The notes under the pieces: model-generated
The model's database searches: none
Seen by the model: only the letters and a program-made list of their open reading frames with translations
Told to the model about the DNA's origin: nothing
Made by a program: the position numbers and the translations under genes
DNA from: an uncultured Sulfitobacter sp.
GTDB lineage: Bacteria > Pseudomonadota > Alphaproteobacteria > Rhodobacterales > Rhodobacteraceae
Length of the DNA: 64,000 nucleotides
NCBI GenBank assembly: GCA_937928635.1
Contig: CALFWM010000053.1
Coordinates: forward strand, 29,212 to 93,211
Direction of reading: 5' to 3'
Shown here: positions 35,062 through 45,125 of the stretch, in pieces
Layout: each line of letters opens with the position of its first letter
How positions within the stretch are numbered: position 1 is the stretch's first letter

Positions 35062-36096
35062 ATGACAGCGCAAAAAACAGCCCTCCGCGCCTTGGCCGGT
35101 GAAACACTGCCAACGCCGCCGATCTGGATGATGCGACAGGCAGGCCGCTATTTGCCTGAATACCGGGCCACCCGCGCCGAAGCCGGTGATTTTCTGTCAC
35201 TGTGCTATAATTCAAACCTTGCGGCAGAGGTCACATTGCAGCCGATCCGGCGTTATGGGTTTGATGCCTCCATTCTGTTTGCGGATATCCTGCTGGTGCC
35301 GCAGGCCCTTGGTGCCGATTTGTGGTTTGTGACTGGTGAGGGCCCGCGCCTGTCAACGATCACAACACAAGCGGGCGTTGATGCGCTTTGTGACCCGGGC
35401 GACATACATACCCATCTTGCTCCGATTTATGAAACCGTTGGCATTTTGGCCAAGGAACTGCCTGCGGAAACCACGCTGATCGGTTTTGCCGGTGCGCCAT
35501 GGACCGTCGCGACGTATATGATCGCGGGCCGGGGTACGCCGGATCAGGAACCAGCCCATGCGCTAAAAGCAGAAAACCGCCCGGTTTTTGATGCGCTGAT
35601 CGACCGGATCACAGATGCGACAATTGCCTATCTGAATGCACAGATCGAAGCCGGTGCCGAGGTGGTCAAGATTTTTGACAGCTGGGCGGGGTCGCTGCAA
35701 GGGGCAGATTTTGACGCGTATTCCATCGCGCCCATGCGGCGGATTGTTGAGGGGGTAAAGGCCGTGAACCCAAAGACACCCATCATCGCCTTCCCGCGTG
35801 GTGTGGGGGAGCGTTACAAGGGGGCGCATGCCGCCATCGGGGCCGAATGTATCGCGGTTGATGATGGGGTCAGCGCAGAATGGGTGGCGGAGCATGTTCA
35901 GCCGGACGGCTGTGTGCAGGGCAACCTAAAGTCGTCGCATATGGTGACAGGTGGTGATGCGCTGGTTTCCGAAACGCGGCGCATTGTGGACGCGCTGTCA
36001 AAGGGGCCGCATATCTTTAACCTGGGCCATGGGATCACACCGGATGCAGACCCTGCAAATGTTCAGTTTATGATTGATACCGTGCGTAACGGCTAG
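35062..36096 (+). CDS. hemE: Uroporphyrinogen decarboxylase HemE
   Basis: Decarboxylates uroporphyrinogen III to coproporphyrinogen III in haem and bacteriochlorophyll synthesis. About 344 residues with the signature [16 protein letters not shown], the catalytic Asp in [29 protein letters not shown] and [10 protein letters not shown] near the end. AGGAG precedes the ATG at 35062. It follows phnM after 77 bases and is convergent with hemF, which encodes the next step of the pathway. Confidence 0.96.
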   Translation: MTAQKTALRALAGETLPTPPIWMMRQAGRYLPEYRATRAEAGDFLSLCYNSNLAAEVTLQPIRRYGFDASILFADILLVPQALGADLWFVTGEGPRLSTITTQAGVDALCDPGDIHTHLAPIYETVGILAKELPAETTLIGFAGAPWTVATYMIAGRGTPDQEPAHALKAENRPVFDALIDRITDATIAYLNAQIEAGAEVVKIFDSWAGSLQGADFDAYSIAPMRRIVEGVKAVNPKTPIIAFPRGVGERYKGAHAAIGAECIAVDDGVSAEWVAEHVQPDGCVQGNLKSSHMVTGGDALVSETRRIVDALSKGPHIFNLGHGITPDADPANVQFMIDTVRNG

Positions 36097-36187
36097 AGCC
36101 GGGCGCGATCCGGCATCAGCTTTCCAAAAAGACCACTGCACAGCCGTCGCCAAGGGCACCTCAATGGCGATCATATCCCAAGGAGGG

Positions 36188-37081
36188 TCAGTGCCATTTG
36201 GCCAAAGGTGGCAGGCTCATCAAAACGGCATCGGGGTCATGGCCGGTTTCAAGGCCGAACTTGGTCCCGCGATCATAGACCAGATTGTACTCCGCATAGA
36301 GCCCCCGGTGACGCAACTGGGTGTCTTTGTCGGTCTCATCCCATGGGGTTTCACGGCGTTTGTCCGCAAGTGGCACGAAGGCAGGGAGGAAGGCAGCGCC
36401 AACATTTTTTGTCAGCTCAAAATCACTTTCCCAGTCACCAGTGTTGCGGTCATCATAGAAAATGCCACCCACACCCCGCGCGCGTTTGCGGTGTGGGATG
36501 TAAAAATAGGTGTCGGCCCAAGCCTTCAGCTCGCCGTAAAGATCAGGCCCATGGGGGTCACAGGCCTGTTTCATCTGGTCGTGAAAATGGGCGGTGTCGT
36601 CATCATATTCGATACACGGGTTCAGGTCTGCGCCGCCGCCAAACCACCAGGCATGCGGGGTCCAGAACATGCGGGTGTTCATATGCACAGCCGGGGCGTG
36701 TGGGTTTTGCATGTGGGCAACCAGAGAAATGCCAGAGGCCCAAAACCGCGGATCTTCTTTCATGCCCGGAATGCCCTTGCGTGCCGCCATCGCCATTTGC
36801 GCGCGTTCGCCAAGCTCACCATAGACGGTTGAGATATTCACCCCAACCTTTTCAAACACGCGACCGCCGCGCATAACGCTCATCTCACCTCCACCAGCAT
36901 CAGAACCGTCATCGGAGGTGCGGGAGGTTTTGCGCACATCAAACCGCCCGGCGGGTTGATTCGTTTGGTGACGGTCCTCAAGGGCGGAAAAGGCGCTGAC
37001 AATGTCATCACGCAGGCTGCGGAACCAGTTTGCGGCTTCGGTTTTTTCGGTCTCAAATTGATCTGTCATCGGGGCCATCAT
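36188..37081 (-). CDS. hemF: Aerobic coproporphyrinogen III oxidase HemF
   Basis: Oxygen-dependent decarboxylation of coproporphyrinogen III to protoporphyrinogen IX. About 297 residues. Family signatures are VFEKVGVNISTVYG, VHMNTRMFW, WWFGGGADLNP, RGVGGIFYDD and FVPLADKRR. The start could be either Met of MMAPMTDQ; 37081 is given. It lies on the strand opposite hemE, with which it is convergent. Confidence 0.95.
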   Translation of the reverse strand: MMAPMTDQFETEKTEAANWFRSLRDDIVSAFSALEDRHQTNQPAGRFDVRKTSRTSDDGSDAGGGEMSVMRGGRVFEKVGVNISTVYGELGERAQMAMAARKGIPGMKEDPRFWASGISLVAHMQNPHAPAVHMNTRMFWTPHAWWFGGGADLNPCIEYDDDTAHFHDQMKQACDPHGPDLYGELKAWADTYFYIPHRKRARGVGGIFYDDRNTGDWESDFELTKNVGAAFLPAFVPLADKRRETPWDETDKDTQLRHRGLYAEYNLVYDRGTKFGLETGHDPDAVLMSLPPLAKWH

Positions 37082-37439
37082 GGTTGCGTTTCAGATGTCC
37101 TAGCATGATGGGGCAGTGATGCACACGGGGTCAGCGTAGTCTTTGTGAATCAGGTCCGGGTTAATGTCTGCGTGTCGACCAGTGTAGGGGACGTTCTGGC
37201 GGCACGAACTTGCCCAAAGACGGTGAGAAATGTTGAGTTTTGGCAGCCCACGTATGATCTGCATATGTTAACTTCATGTTTTATAATAATTTATCTGGAA
37301 ATACGTGATTTCCGGAATGGTGCCAACTATACTTGGAAAAAAATCTCCAATAATTGCATTGCTCTAAAATTGCCATCATTCTGGCAAATATTTATTTACC
37401 ATTTCGTCCTAAATCTGTCGCAACAGCAAAGGATTTGCT
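37082..37439. other. AT-rich intergenic region upstream of the PAS gene
   Basis: No convincing gene. From about 37260 to 37420 the sequence is visibly richer in A and T than its surroundings. It holds a perfect TATAAT (37282-37287) with only a weak -35, a hairpin GGAAAT-N5-ATTTCC (37297-37313) just downstream, and TTGGA-N8-TCCAA (37333-37350). These could be the promoter and operators of the gene at 37440. A 100-codon frame at 37145-37447 has no family features and is not called. Confidence 0.45.
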
Positions 37440-38171
37440 ATGATTGATTTGACTTTTGATTCTGCCTTGGGGAAACTGCTTAACCAGTTCTCCGTACCTA
37501 TGTTTGCGTTGGACAGGTCACGCCAGAACGATACGTTTTGCTTTGTTTGTGTTAATCACGCGCTTGAGGATGCTTGGGCGCACCCCACCGACTCCATCCT
37601 TGGCAAGTCCGTTCACCAGATACTGCCCAAGATTGAGGCGGATATCGTTCATACGCGCTATACGCAATGTGTTGAACAGCGCGGCGATTTGCGGTTTCGC
37701 GACCAGTTTACGATTGGGCATGAACCAGCGATCTGGGATACAACGTTGCAGCATGTCGCGTTGAAGGATGGGGGCGACCGGGTTGTCGGGACCAGCATCA
37801 AGATGACAGAGGAAAACGCACAAGCGCATCAGGAACCCGTGCTTGATGACATCCAGTACTTTTCATCCATGGCTGATTTGCAGTTGCAAAACCTGATCAG
37901 CACCTTTGAGATTTTTCGCGACCGGGAATTGTTTTCAATCCAGAATGAGCAGCACATCGACAGACTTGCCGGGATGTGTCGCACTGTTCAGCGTGCTGTA
38001 GAAGACATCAAGAAAGTTGTGCGCAGTTCAAATGTCCAATTGAACACATCCAAGCCCCCGGCACATGGGATTAGTGCGTCAACCATGGCACAAATCAGGA
38101 GCCCGGCAGGCAGCGATACCATCGAGGCTTTGTTTGGGGACGTCACAGAAGACCTGCAGCGGTTCAGCTAA
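37440..38171 (+). CDS. PAS-domain protein without recognised output domain
   Basis: 243 residues, not assigned to a named gene. The first ~130 residues look like a PAS fold (FCFVCVNHALEDAW, then a GKSVHQILPKIEADIV turn and VALKDGGDRVVGTSIKMTEE at the end, like PAS/PAC). The rest is helical and polar, rich in Gln, Arg and Asp, without kinase, diguanylate cyclase or DNA-binding motifs. CAAAGGA lies seven bases before the ATG. It may be a small sensor acting through protein contact. The upstream region is AT-rich and the phenylacetate cluster starts 106 bases after it; a functional link is only a guess. Confidence 0.65.
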   Translation: MIDLTFDSALGKLLNQFSVPMFALDRSRQNDTFCFVCVNHALEDAWAHPTDSILGKSVHQILPKIEADIVHTRYTQCVEQRGDLRFRDQFTIGHEPAIWDTTLQHVALKDGGDRVVGTSIKMTEENAQAHQEPVLDDIQYFSSMADLQLQNLISTFEIFRDRELFSIQNEQHIDRLAGMCRTVQRAVEDIKKVVRSSNVQLNTSKPPAHGISASTMAQIRSPAGSDTIEALFGDVTEDLQRFS

Positions 38172-38180
38172 AACGAATAT

Positions 38181-38270
38181 GTTACGGAAATTTGTTACGT
38201 ATCAAAACCTCGTAACACTAATCTTGTTTCTCTACGTAGAGTGATCTAAACTCCTCTCCGATCAGAGGAG
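38181..38270 (+). promoter_or_regulatory. Control region of the phenylacetate cluster, with SD-pairing hairpin
   Basis: GTTACG occurs at 38181-38186 and 38194-38199 and inverted as CGTAAC at 38211-38216, giving GTTACG-N11-CGTAAC. TCTACGTAGA (38231-38240) is a perfect palindrome. CTCCTCT (38251-38257) pairs with AGAGGAG (38264-38270), which is the Shine-Dalgarno of paaJ, seven bases before its ATG. The dyads are candidate sites for the PaaX-family repressor. Whether the hairpin is transcribed depends on the start site; TTGTTT-N17-TAAACT (38224-38252) would begin transcription too late to include it. Confidence 0.5.
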
Positions 38271-38277
38271 TCTTCGG

Positions 38278-39480
38278 ATGCACGCATTTATTTGTGACGC
38301 ACAGCGCACGCCCATCGGTCGGTTTGGTGGGGCCTTGTCTGCTGTGCGGCCCGATGACCTGGCGGCAGTGCCTTTGGCCGCATTAATGGCACGCAACCCG
38401 GATGTTGACTGGAGCAAGGTCGATGATATGATCCTGGGCTGCGCAAATCAGGCCGGTGAGGACAATCGCAACGTCGCGCGGATGGCGGCATTGCTTGCTG
38501 GATTGCCCGTTGATGTACCCGGTGCAACGATCAATCGATTATGCGCCTCAGGAATGGATGCAGTTGGGATGGCGGCCCGTGCGATCCGTGCAGGCGATTT
38601 TGATTTGGCGATTGCGGGTGGCGTCGAGAGTATGACGCGCGCGCCCTTTGTGATGCCAAAAGCGGAAAGTGCCTTTTCGCGCGGCAACGCGGTTTATGAT
38701 ACGACCATTGGCTGGCGGTTTGTGAACCCCCGGATGAAAGCGCAGTATGGCGTCGATTCCATGCCCGAAACAGCGGACAATGTTGCCGAGGAACATCATG
38801 TAAACCGCGCGGATCAGGACGCTTTTGCGCTGCGCAGCCAGCAACGTTGGGCCGCCGCAGAAGCGGCCAGAGTGTTTGCCGATGAAATCACACCCGTGAC
38901 GATACCGCAGCGCAAGGGTGTGCCGGTCATCGTGACGCAAGATGAACATCCGCGTCCCAACACAACACCAGAACAATTGGCAAAACTGCGTGGCATCAAC
39001 GGGGCGGAGCTGACCGTGACTGCCGGCAATGCATCTGGCGTGAACGATGGCGCGGCGGCACTGCTGATCGCGTCAGAAGCCGCTGCCAAAGATCACAACC
39101 TCACTCCCATCGCTCGTATCGTCGCCATGTCCGCGGCGGGGGTCGAGCCGCGTGTGATGGGCATTGGCCCAATCCCGGCCTGCCAGAAAGTGCTGGCACG
39201 TGTCGGCCTTCGCATCGAACAGATGGATGTGATCGAACTTAACGAAGCATTTGCAGCACAAGGTATCGCCACATTGCGCGCGTTGGGCGTGCCGGATGAC
39301 GCACCGCATGTGAACGCCAATGGCGGCGCGATCGCCATCGGTCATCCGCTTGGTATGTCGGGCGCGCGGCTGGTGATGAGCGCTGCGTTGCAGTTGAAAC
39401 GAACGGGTGGTCGGTATGCGCTCTGCACCATGTGTGTGGGCGTTGGCCAAGGTGTTGCCCTTATTCTTGAGCGCACATGA
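38278..39480 (+). CDS. paaJ: 3-oxoadipyl-CoA/3-oxo-5,6-didehydrosuberyl-CoA thiolase PaaJ
   Basis: The last carbon-carbon cleaving step of aerobic phenylacetate breakdown, which forms acetyl-CoA and succinyl-CoA. 400 residues of the thiolase family. The nucleophilic Cys is C89 (RLCASGMDA), and H356 (AIGHPLG) and C386 (CTMCVGVGQG) complete the active site. AGAGGAG lies seven bases before the ATG. Genes for the epoxidase follow after 31 bases. The paa context separates it from acetoacetyl-CoA thiolases. Confidence 0.92.
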   Translation: MHAFICDAQRTPIGRFGGALSAVRPDDLAAVPLAALMARNPDVDWSKVDDMILGCANQAGEDNRNVARMAALLAGLPVDVPGATINRLCASGMDAVGMAARAIRAGDFDLAIAGGVESMTRAPFVMPKAESAFSRGNAVYDTTIGWRFVNPRMKAQYGVDSMPETADNVAEEHHVNRADQDAFALRSQQRWAAAEAARVFADEITPVTIPQRKGVPVIVTQDEHPRPNTTPEQLAKLRGINGAELTVTAGNASGVNDGAAALLIASEAAAKDHNLTPIARIVAMSAAGVEPRVMGIGPIPACQKVLARVGLRIEQMDVIELNEAFAAQGIATLRALGVPDDAPHVNANGGAIAIGHPLGMSGARLVMSAALQLKRTGGRYALCTMCVGVGQGVALILERT

Positions 39481-39511
39481 AACAGCTAAATCTTGAAAGG
39501 ACCTGAGACAC

Positions 39512-40504
39512 ATGTATGCACAGATGATCAAGTCGACCGGTCAGGGTGTTAAATCACTTGACGAAATGGAGCCGGAGGAACGCGCCTTTCAGGAGCGGAT
39601 CAATGCAGGTGGCAAGATTGAGCCGAAGGATTGGATGCCAGAGGGCTATCGCAAAAATCTGATCCGCCAGATTGGTCAGCATGCCCATTCCGAGATCGTT
39701 GGCCAATTGCCCGAGGGGAACTGGATCACCCGGGCCCCCACATTGGAACGCAAAGCGATCCTGCTGGCCAAAGTGCAGGACGAAGCCGGACATGGTTTGT
39801 ATCTCTATTGCGCGGCAGAAACACTGGGCGTGACCCGCGATCAGATGACGCGCGACTTGCTGTCTGGCAAGATGAAGTATTCGTCCATTTTCAATTATCC
39901 GACCCTAACATGGGCAGATATGGGGGCCGTAGGCTGGTTGGTCGACGGTGCTGCCATCATGAACCAAGTGCCGTTGCAGCGTACATCTTATGGGCCATAT
40001 GCCCGCGCGATGGTGCGGATCTGCAAAGAGGAGTCCTTTCACCAGCGGCAGGGCTTCGACATCATGATGAAGATGGCCAATGGCACGCCCGCACAGCACA
40101 AGATGGCGCAGGATGCGTTGAACCGGTTTTGGTATCCATCACTGATGATGTTTGGACCGTCAGACGCAGAATCCGTTCATTCGGCCCAGTCGATGGCCTG
40201 GAAAATCAAGATGAATTCCAATGATGAGCTGCGCCAGAAGTTCGTCGATTTGACCGCGCCGCAGGCCGAATACCTTGGCCTGACCATTCCTGACGACAAA
40301 CTGAAATTCAACGAAGAGACAGGCCACTACGACTTTTCAGAACCGGATTGGGATGAGTTTTTTGACGTGCTGCGGGGCAATGGGCCGTGCAACACCGAAC
40401 GTCTTGCCGCGCGTAACAAGGCCTGGGAGGACGGGCGTTGGGTGCGTGAAGGCCTGCTTGCGCATGCCGAGAAAAAGCGCAGTGCCAAGATGGCGGCGGA
40501 GTGA
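39512..40504 (+). CDS. paaA: Phenylacetyl-CoA epoxidase catalytic subunit PaaA
   Basis: The di-iron subunit that makes the 1,2-epoxide of phenylacetyl-CoA. 330 residues. The iron-binding E-x2-H pairs are E91/H94 (QDEAGHG) and E174/H177 (KEESFHQ). The N-terminus [19 protein letters not shown] is typical. It forms the start of the paaABCDE block. The paaB start overlaps or closely follows its stop. Confidence 0.96.
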   Translation: MYAQMIKSTGQGVKSLDEMEPEERAFQERINAGGKIEPKDWMPEGYRKNLIRQIGQHAHSEIVGQLPEGNWITRAPTLERKAILLAKVQDEAGHGLYLYCAAETLGVTRDQMTRDLLSGKMKYSSIFNYPTLTWADMGAVGWLVDGAAIMNQVPLQRTSYGPYARAMVRICKEESFHQRQGFDIMMKMANGTPAQHKMAQDALNRFWYPSLMMFGPSDAESVHSAQSMAWKIKMNSNDELRQKFVDLTAPQAEYLGLTIPDDKLKFNEETGHYDFSEPDWDEFFDVLRGNGPCNTERLAARNKAWEDGRWVREGLLAHAEKKRSAKMAAE

Positions 40505-40509
40505 CGGAT

Positions 40510-40803
40510 ATGACCACTTCCAAAACAGAATGGCCGCTTTGGGAAATCTTCATTCGGGGACAACACGGGTTAAGCCACCGACATGTGGGCAGCTTGCATG
40601 CGGCAGATGCTGAAATGGCGATCAAGAATGCACGCGATGTATACACCCGCCGCAATGAAGGCGTCAGTATCTGGGCGGTTGAGGCGATCAACATTGCCGC
40701 CTCATCACCCGAGGAAAAGGGCCAATTGTACGAGCCGTCCAATGACAAGGTATATCGCCACCCCACGTTCTTCGACATACCGGACGAAGTGGGGGCGATG
40801 TGA
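40510..40803 (+). CDS. paaB: Phenylacetyl-CoA epoxidase subunit PaaB
   Basis: A small structural subunit of about 97 residues. WPLWEIFIRGQHGLSHRHVGSLHAAD and YRHPTFFDIPD match PaaB closely. The ATG at 40510 is used; a GTG at 40501 overlapping the paaA stop would add three residues. Its last bases overlap the paaC start. Confidence 0.94.
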   Translation: MTTSKTEWPLWEIFIRGQHGLSHRHVGSLHAADAEMAIKNARDVYTRRNEGVSIWAVEAINIAASSPEEKGQLYEPSNDKVYRHPTFFDIPDEVGAM

Positions 40804-41555
40804 ACGACCCGCTTTTCGAATTTTGTTGTCGCATGGGGGACAACACGTTGGTGCTTGGCCATCGCGTGTCAGAATGGTGTGGCGTTGCGCCCGTTATCGA
40901 AGAAGACATTGCGCTGGCCAATATTGCGCTTGATCTGATTGGGCAAACGCAGCTGTGGCTTGGGCTGGCTGGCGAGGTAGAGGATGCCGGGCGTGACGCC
41001 GACGCGCTCGCCTTTCACCGCGACGTCTGGGACTTTCGCAATCTGTTATTGGTTGAGCAACCCAACGGTGATTTTGGCCAGACCATGATGCGGCAATTCC
41101 TGTTTGATGGCTGGCATCTGGCAATGCTCAAGGGGCTTATGACCTCGTCACATGACCAGATTGCGGCCATTGCGGAGAAGTCGGTTAAGGAAGTCACCTA
41201 TCATATGGAGCGGTCATCGGACACGGTGATCGGCTTGGGGGATGGCACGGAGGAAAGCCACAAGCGGATGCAGGACGCGCTGAACGTGCTGTGGCCCTAC
41301 GCAGGCGAGATGTTTGTGAGCGATAATGTTGATGCGGCTATGGTTGAAGCAGGTATCGCCCCTGATCCTGCTGCCTTGCGCGCTGGGTTTGAAGCGTTGC
41401 TGGCAGACGTGCTGGGTGCTGCGACCTTGGTGCGGCCAGAGGATGATTTTGCCCACAAAGGTGGCAAAAATGGTGTGCGGCACAGCGAGCATCTGGGGCA
41501 TATGCTGACCAACATGCAGTGGCTGCAACGGGCCTATCCGGACGCCACATGGTAG
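40800..41555 (+). CDS. paaC: Phenylacetyl-CoA epoxidase subunit PaaC
   Basis: The second ferritin-like subunit, which supports PaaA without a full iron site. 251 residues, starting at a GTG that overlaps the paaB stop. LGHRVSEWCGVAPVIEEDIALANIALDL and the C-terminal HSEHLGHMLTNMQWLQRAYP are characteristic. The paaD start lies within its last codons. Confidence 0.94.
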   Translation: MNDPLFEFCCRMGDNTLVLGHRVSEWCGVAPVIEEDIALANIALDLIGQTQLWLGLAGEVEDAGRDADALAFHRDVWDFRNLLLVEQPNGDFGQTMMRQFLFDGWHLAMLKGLMTSSHDQIAAIAEKSVKEVTYHMERSSDTVIGLGDGTEESHKRMQDALNVLWPYAGEMFVSDNVDAAMVEAGIAPDPAALRAGFEALLADVLGAATLVRPEDDFAHKGGKNGVRHSEHLGHMLTNMQWLQRAYPDATW

Positions 41556-42016
41556 TCGATAAAACTTCGTTAGAGACGATATGGGCGTGGCTTGACCAGG
41601 TGCCCGACCCCGAAATCCCGGTTATATCGCTGACGGACCTTGGGATCATTCGCGATGTTGCCTGGCAAGGTGACACGCTGGAAATCACGGTGACACCAAC
41701 CTATTCGGGATGCCCGGCCACCAGCATTATCAATCTGGATATTGAAACAGCGTTGCGCGCGCGGGGCATCAAAAAACTGTCTCTAAAGCGGCAACTTTCG
41801 CCTGCTTGGACGACAGACTGGTTGTCTGATGCAGGCCGGAAAAAGCTCGAAAACTATGGCATTGCCCCCCCGCAACCGGCGGGCGGGCCGCAGCATTGCC
41901 CGCATTGCAAATCGCCAGCAGTTGAAAAGATCAGCCAGTTCGGATCAACCCCGTGCAAGGCGCAATGGCGCTGTACCGCCTGTCTGGAACCATTCGACTA
42001 TTTCAAATGCATTTGA
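41549..42016 (+). CDS. paaD: Phenylacetyl-CoA epoxidase maturation protein PaaD
   Basis: A DUF59/MIP18-like protein of about 155 residues, thought to help insert iron or Fe-S centres into the epoxidase. The DUF59 part has VPDPEIPVISLTDLGI and the Cys in YSGCPAT. A C-terminal zinc ribbon (CPHC ... CTAC) follows, as usual in PaaD. The ATG at 41549 overlaps paaC by seven bases. Confidence 0.93.
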   Translation: MVVDKTSLETIWAWLDQVPDPEIPVISLTDLGIIRDVAWQGDTLEITVTPTYSGCPATSIINLDIETALRARGIKKLSLKRQLSPAWTTDWLSDAGRKKLENYGIAPPQPAGGPQHCPHCKSPAVEKISQFGSTPCKAQWRCTACLEPFDYFKCI

Positions 42017-42023
42017 GACCTTT

Positions 42024-43088
42024 ATGAGCCCGTTCCATCCGCTAACTGTCACACACATTCACCGCACCATCCGCGATGCTGTTGTCTTGACGCTGAAGCC
42101 TGAAAACCCAGACCTGTTTTCATTTGTGCAGGGACAGTATCTCACCTTCAAGCAAGACTTTGACGGGATAGAATTGCGGCGCAATTACTCCATCTGTGCG
42201 GGCCTTGATGATGGGGTGTTGCAGGTCGGGATAAAGCGGGTCGATGGCGGGGCATTTTCGACCTTTGCCAACACGGATCTTGCGGTGGGCGACACGCTCT
42301 ATGCTATGCAGCCGCAGGGTAAGTTCCACACGAAAATAGAGCCTAATAAAGCCAAAAACTATCTGGGCTTTGCCGGTGGCTCAGGGATCACGCCGGTTCT
42401 GTCCATTCTCAAAACGGTTTTGAAACGCGAGCCCGACAGCACATTCACGTTGGTCTATGCGAACCGTGCGGTGAACACGATTATGTTCCGGGAGGAGCTT
42501 GAAGACCTCAAAAACCAATACATGGGTCGGCTGACGATCATTCACATGCTGGAATCCGGTCAGGACATTGACCTGTTTACCGGTCGGGTCGATCAGGCCA
42601 AGTGTGAGGCGCTTTTTCAGCAATGGATTGACGTTTCGTCTGTGACAACCACGTTTATCTGCGGACCAGAGCCGATGATGCTGGCGATTGTGGACAGCCT
42701 TAAAAGCCACGGATTAGAGACGGATCAGATCAAGTTTGAACTGTTTAGCGAAAGCCAGCAGGGCCAGCTTGCCAAACAAGAAATCGCAGAACGTGCGCAG
42801 GGGCAGGCGGGCACCGCGCTCACCGTGATTATTGAGGGCGCAGAACGATCATTTGAAATGTCCAAAGGGCAATCGGTGCTGGATGCGGCGCTTGAAAATG
42901 GTCAGGACGCCCCGTTTGCCTGTAAGGCCGGGGTTTGCTCCACCTGTATGTGCAAGGTTCTGGAGGGAGAGGTTGAGATGCTCTCAAACCACGCGCTTGA
43001 GGATTACGAGGTTGAGCGGGGTTATGTGTTGAGCTGTCAGTCATATCCGCTCACCGATACATTGGTTGTGGATTACGACACGCACTAG
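42024..43088 (+). CDS. paaE: Phenylacetyl-CoA epoxidase reductase PaaE
   Basis: Delivers NADPH electrons to PaaABC. 354 residues: flavin domain with RRNYSICAG, nucleotide domain with FAGGSGITPVLSIL and FICGPEPMM, and a C-terminal plant-type [2Fe-2S] domain with CKAGVCSTC and the later CQS. The ATG at 42024 gives MSPFHPLTVTHIHR; the frame extends upstream into paaD but those starts are not credible. Confidence 0.94.
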   Translation: MSPFHPLTVTHIHRTIRDAVVLTLKPENPDLFSFVQGQYLTFKQDFDGIELRRNYSICAGLDDGVLQVGIKRVDGGAFSTFANTDLAVGDTLYAMQPQGKFHTKIEPNKAKNYLGFAGGSGITPVLSILKTVLKREPDSTFTLVYANRAVNTIMFREELEDLKNQYMGRLTIIHMLESGQDIDLFTGRVDQAKCEALFQQWIDVSSVTTTFICGPEPMMLAIVDSLKSHGLETDQIKFELFSESQQGQLAKQEIAERAQGQAGTALTVIIEGAERSFEMSKGQSVLDAALENGQDAPFACKAGVCSTCMCKVLEGEVEMLSNHALEDYEVERGYVLSCQSYPLTDTLVVDYDTH

Positions 43089-43097
43089 GGGGCTGTT

Positions 43098-45125
43098 ATG
43101 CTGGACGTTTCGAGTTTTGTAGCCGGTCAATGGGTCGCGCCGGGGGCAGGCGCGCGCAACATCGCCAGCGCCATTACAGGTGATGTGATCGCACAGGCGG
43201 GCAATGATGCACTGGATGTGCAGATGATGTTGGACCATGCGCGCAACGTGGGTGGCCCGACCTTGCGCAAGATGACCTTTCATGACCGTGCGCGGATGTT
43301 GAAAGCGCTCGCAGTCGATCTGATGCAGCACAAGCAGGCGCTGTATGACCTGAGTTATGATACTGGCGCAACGCTCAGTGATCACAAGATCGACGTGGAT
43401 GGGGGCATTGGCACGATGCTGGTGTTTGCCTCAAAAGGGCGTCGCGAGATGCCCGATGCGCAGGTGTACCTTGACGGTGCGCCGGAACAGCTGGGCCGGG
43501 ATGGTCAGTTTTCTGGCCGTCATATCTGCACGCCGTTGCAGGGCGTCGCGGTCCATATCAATGCGTTTAACTTTCCCGTCTGGGGCATGTTGGAAAAACT
43601 TGCGCCAACGCTGTTGGCTGGTGTGCCCGCGATTGTGAAACCTGCGACAGCTACCTGTTACGTGACGGAGGCCTGTGTGCGCCTGATGCTGGCCTCTGAC
43701 CTGTTGCCTGCCGGCGCGTTGCAGCTGGTCAGCGGTGGGTTGCGCGACATGCTGGATCATTTGGACCTGCAAGATGCCGTTGCCTTTACCGGCTCTGCTC
43801 AGACTGCAGGCACGTTGCGTAGCAATCCAAAGCTGCTGGAACGCTCCGTGCGGTTTGCGTCTGAACAGGACAGTTTGAACGCCAGTGTCCTTGGGCCTGA
43901 CGCCACACCAGGCACGCCGGAATTTGATTTGTTTGTCAAAGAGGTTCAGCGCGAGATGACCGCAAAGGCGGGGCAGAAATGCACAGCCATCCGTCGGATC
44001 ATGGCACCTGTGGCCCTATTAGAGCCTGTTATTGATGCCTTAAAGGCGCGGCTGGCAAAGACAGTTATCGGTGATCCGCGCATGGAGGCGACCCGGATGG
44101 GTGCCTTGGTATCCGCAAGTCAAAAACGTGATGTTCTGGAAAAGGCCGCGTTGATCGGGGCGGAAGCAGAATGTGTTTTTGGCGATCAGGAAAATTTTAC
44201 AGTTACGGGTGCGGACAAAGACAAAGGCGCGTTTGTTTCCCCGATGTTGTTTCACTGCGCGGCCCCTGATCTGGCAGAGCGGGTACACGACACGGAGGCC
44301 TTTGGCCCAGTTTCCACCATCATGCCCTATCGCGATCTGCCCCACGCCATCAGCTTGCTGAACAAAGGCAAGGGGTCATTGGTGGCTTCTGTCATTACCA
44401 ACGACGGCGATGTGGCGCGCGAAATCACCCTTGGCGCGGCGGCGTATCACGGCAGGCTCTATTTCAATAACCGTCAGTCGATGGGCGAGGCGACGGGCCA
44501 CGGCTCCCCCTTGCCGCATATGGTGCATGGTGGGCCGGGCCGTGCCGGTGGTGGGGAAGAACTGGGCGGCATTCGCGGCGTCATGCATTACATGCAACGT
44601 ACCGCGGTACAGGGCAGCCCCGACATTTTGACAGCGATTGGCCAACAATGGGTGCCGGGCGCGCAAGAAATCACAGATCGCGATCATCCCTTTACCCGGA
44701 CCTTCCATGAGGTCGACCTAGGCGAGACTTTTTACTCCAAGGCGCGCGAAATCACCTTGGAGGACATCGAGACCTTTGCCCATTTCACCGGCGACACATT
44801 CTATGCCCATATGGATGAGGAGCCCGCCAAGGCCAATCCGTTTTTTCCAGGGCGGGTGGCGCACGGGTATCTGTTGCTCAGTTTCGCCGCCGGGTTGTTT
44901 GTGCAACCTGATCCCGGGCCCGTGTTGGCAAACACAGGGCTGGATAATTTGCGTTTTATGGCACCAGTCGCGGCGGGGGACAGCATCAAGGTGCGGTTGA
45001 GTGTCAAACACAAGACGCCTCGCAATGAGGAATGTGGTGAGGTACGTTGGCACGTGACCCTGACAAACCAGAATGATGAGGTTGCAGCGGAATACGAGCT
45101 GCTGACGATGAATGCCTACGCCTGA
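43098..45125 (+). CDS. paaZ: Bifunctional oxepin-CoA hydrolase / semialdehyde dehydrogenase PaaZ
   Basis: Opens the oxepin-CoA ring and oxidises the resulting aldehyde. 675 residues. The N-terminal aldehyde dehydrogenase has E256 (SEQDSLN) and C295 (GQKCTAIRR), at the same numbers as I recall for the E. coli enzyme. The C-terminal ~140 residues are a MaoC hot-dog hydratase with [21 protein letters not shown] and [11 protein letters not shown]. Both activities thus look intact. The PaaX-family gene starts inside its last codons. Confidence 0.95.
   Translation: MLDVSSFVAGQWVAPGAGARNIASAITGDVIAQAGNDALDVQMMLDHARNVGGPTLRKMTFHDRARMLKALAVDLMQHKQALYDLSYDTGATLSDHKIDVDGGIGTMLVFASKGRREMPDAQVYLDGAPEQLGRDGQFSGRHICTPLQGVAVHINAFNFPVWGMLEKLAPTLLAGVPAIVKPATATCYVTEACVRLMLASDLLPAGALQLVSGGLRDMLDHLDLQDAVAFTGSAQTAGTLRSNPKLLERSVRFASEQDSLNASVLGPDATPGTPEFDLFVKEVQREMTAKAGQKCTAIRRIMAPVALLEPVIDALKARLAKTVIGDPRMEATRMGALVSASQKRDVLEKAALIGAEAECVFGDQENFTVTGADKDKGAFVSPMLFHCAAPDLAERVHDTEAFGPVSTIMPYRDLPHAISLLNKGKGSLVASVITNDGDVAREITLGAAAYHGRLYFNNRQSMGEATGHGSPLPHMVHGGPGRAGGGEELGGIRGVMHYMQRTAVQGSPDILTAIGQQWVPGAQEITDRDHPFTRTFHEVDLGETFYSKAREITLEDIETFAHFTGDTFYAHMDEEPAKANPFFPGRVAHGYLLLSFAAGLFVQPDPGPVLANTGLDNLRFMAPVAAGDSIKVRLSVKHKTPRNEECGEVRWHVTLTNQNDEVAAEYELLTMNAYA

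Noticed and set aside
37145..37447. 100-codon frame in the hemF-PAS gap
   Set aside because: No ribosome site, no recognisable domain, and its composition follows the AT-rich non-coding DNA.
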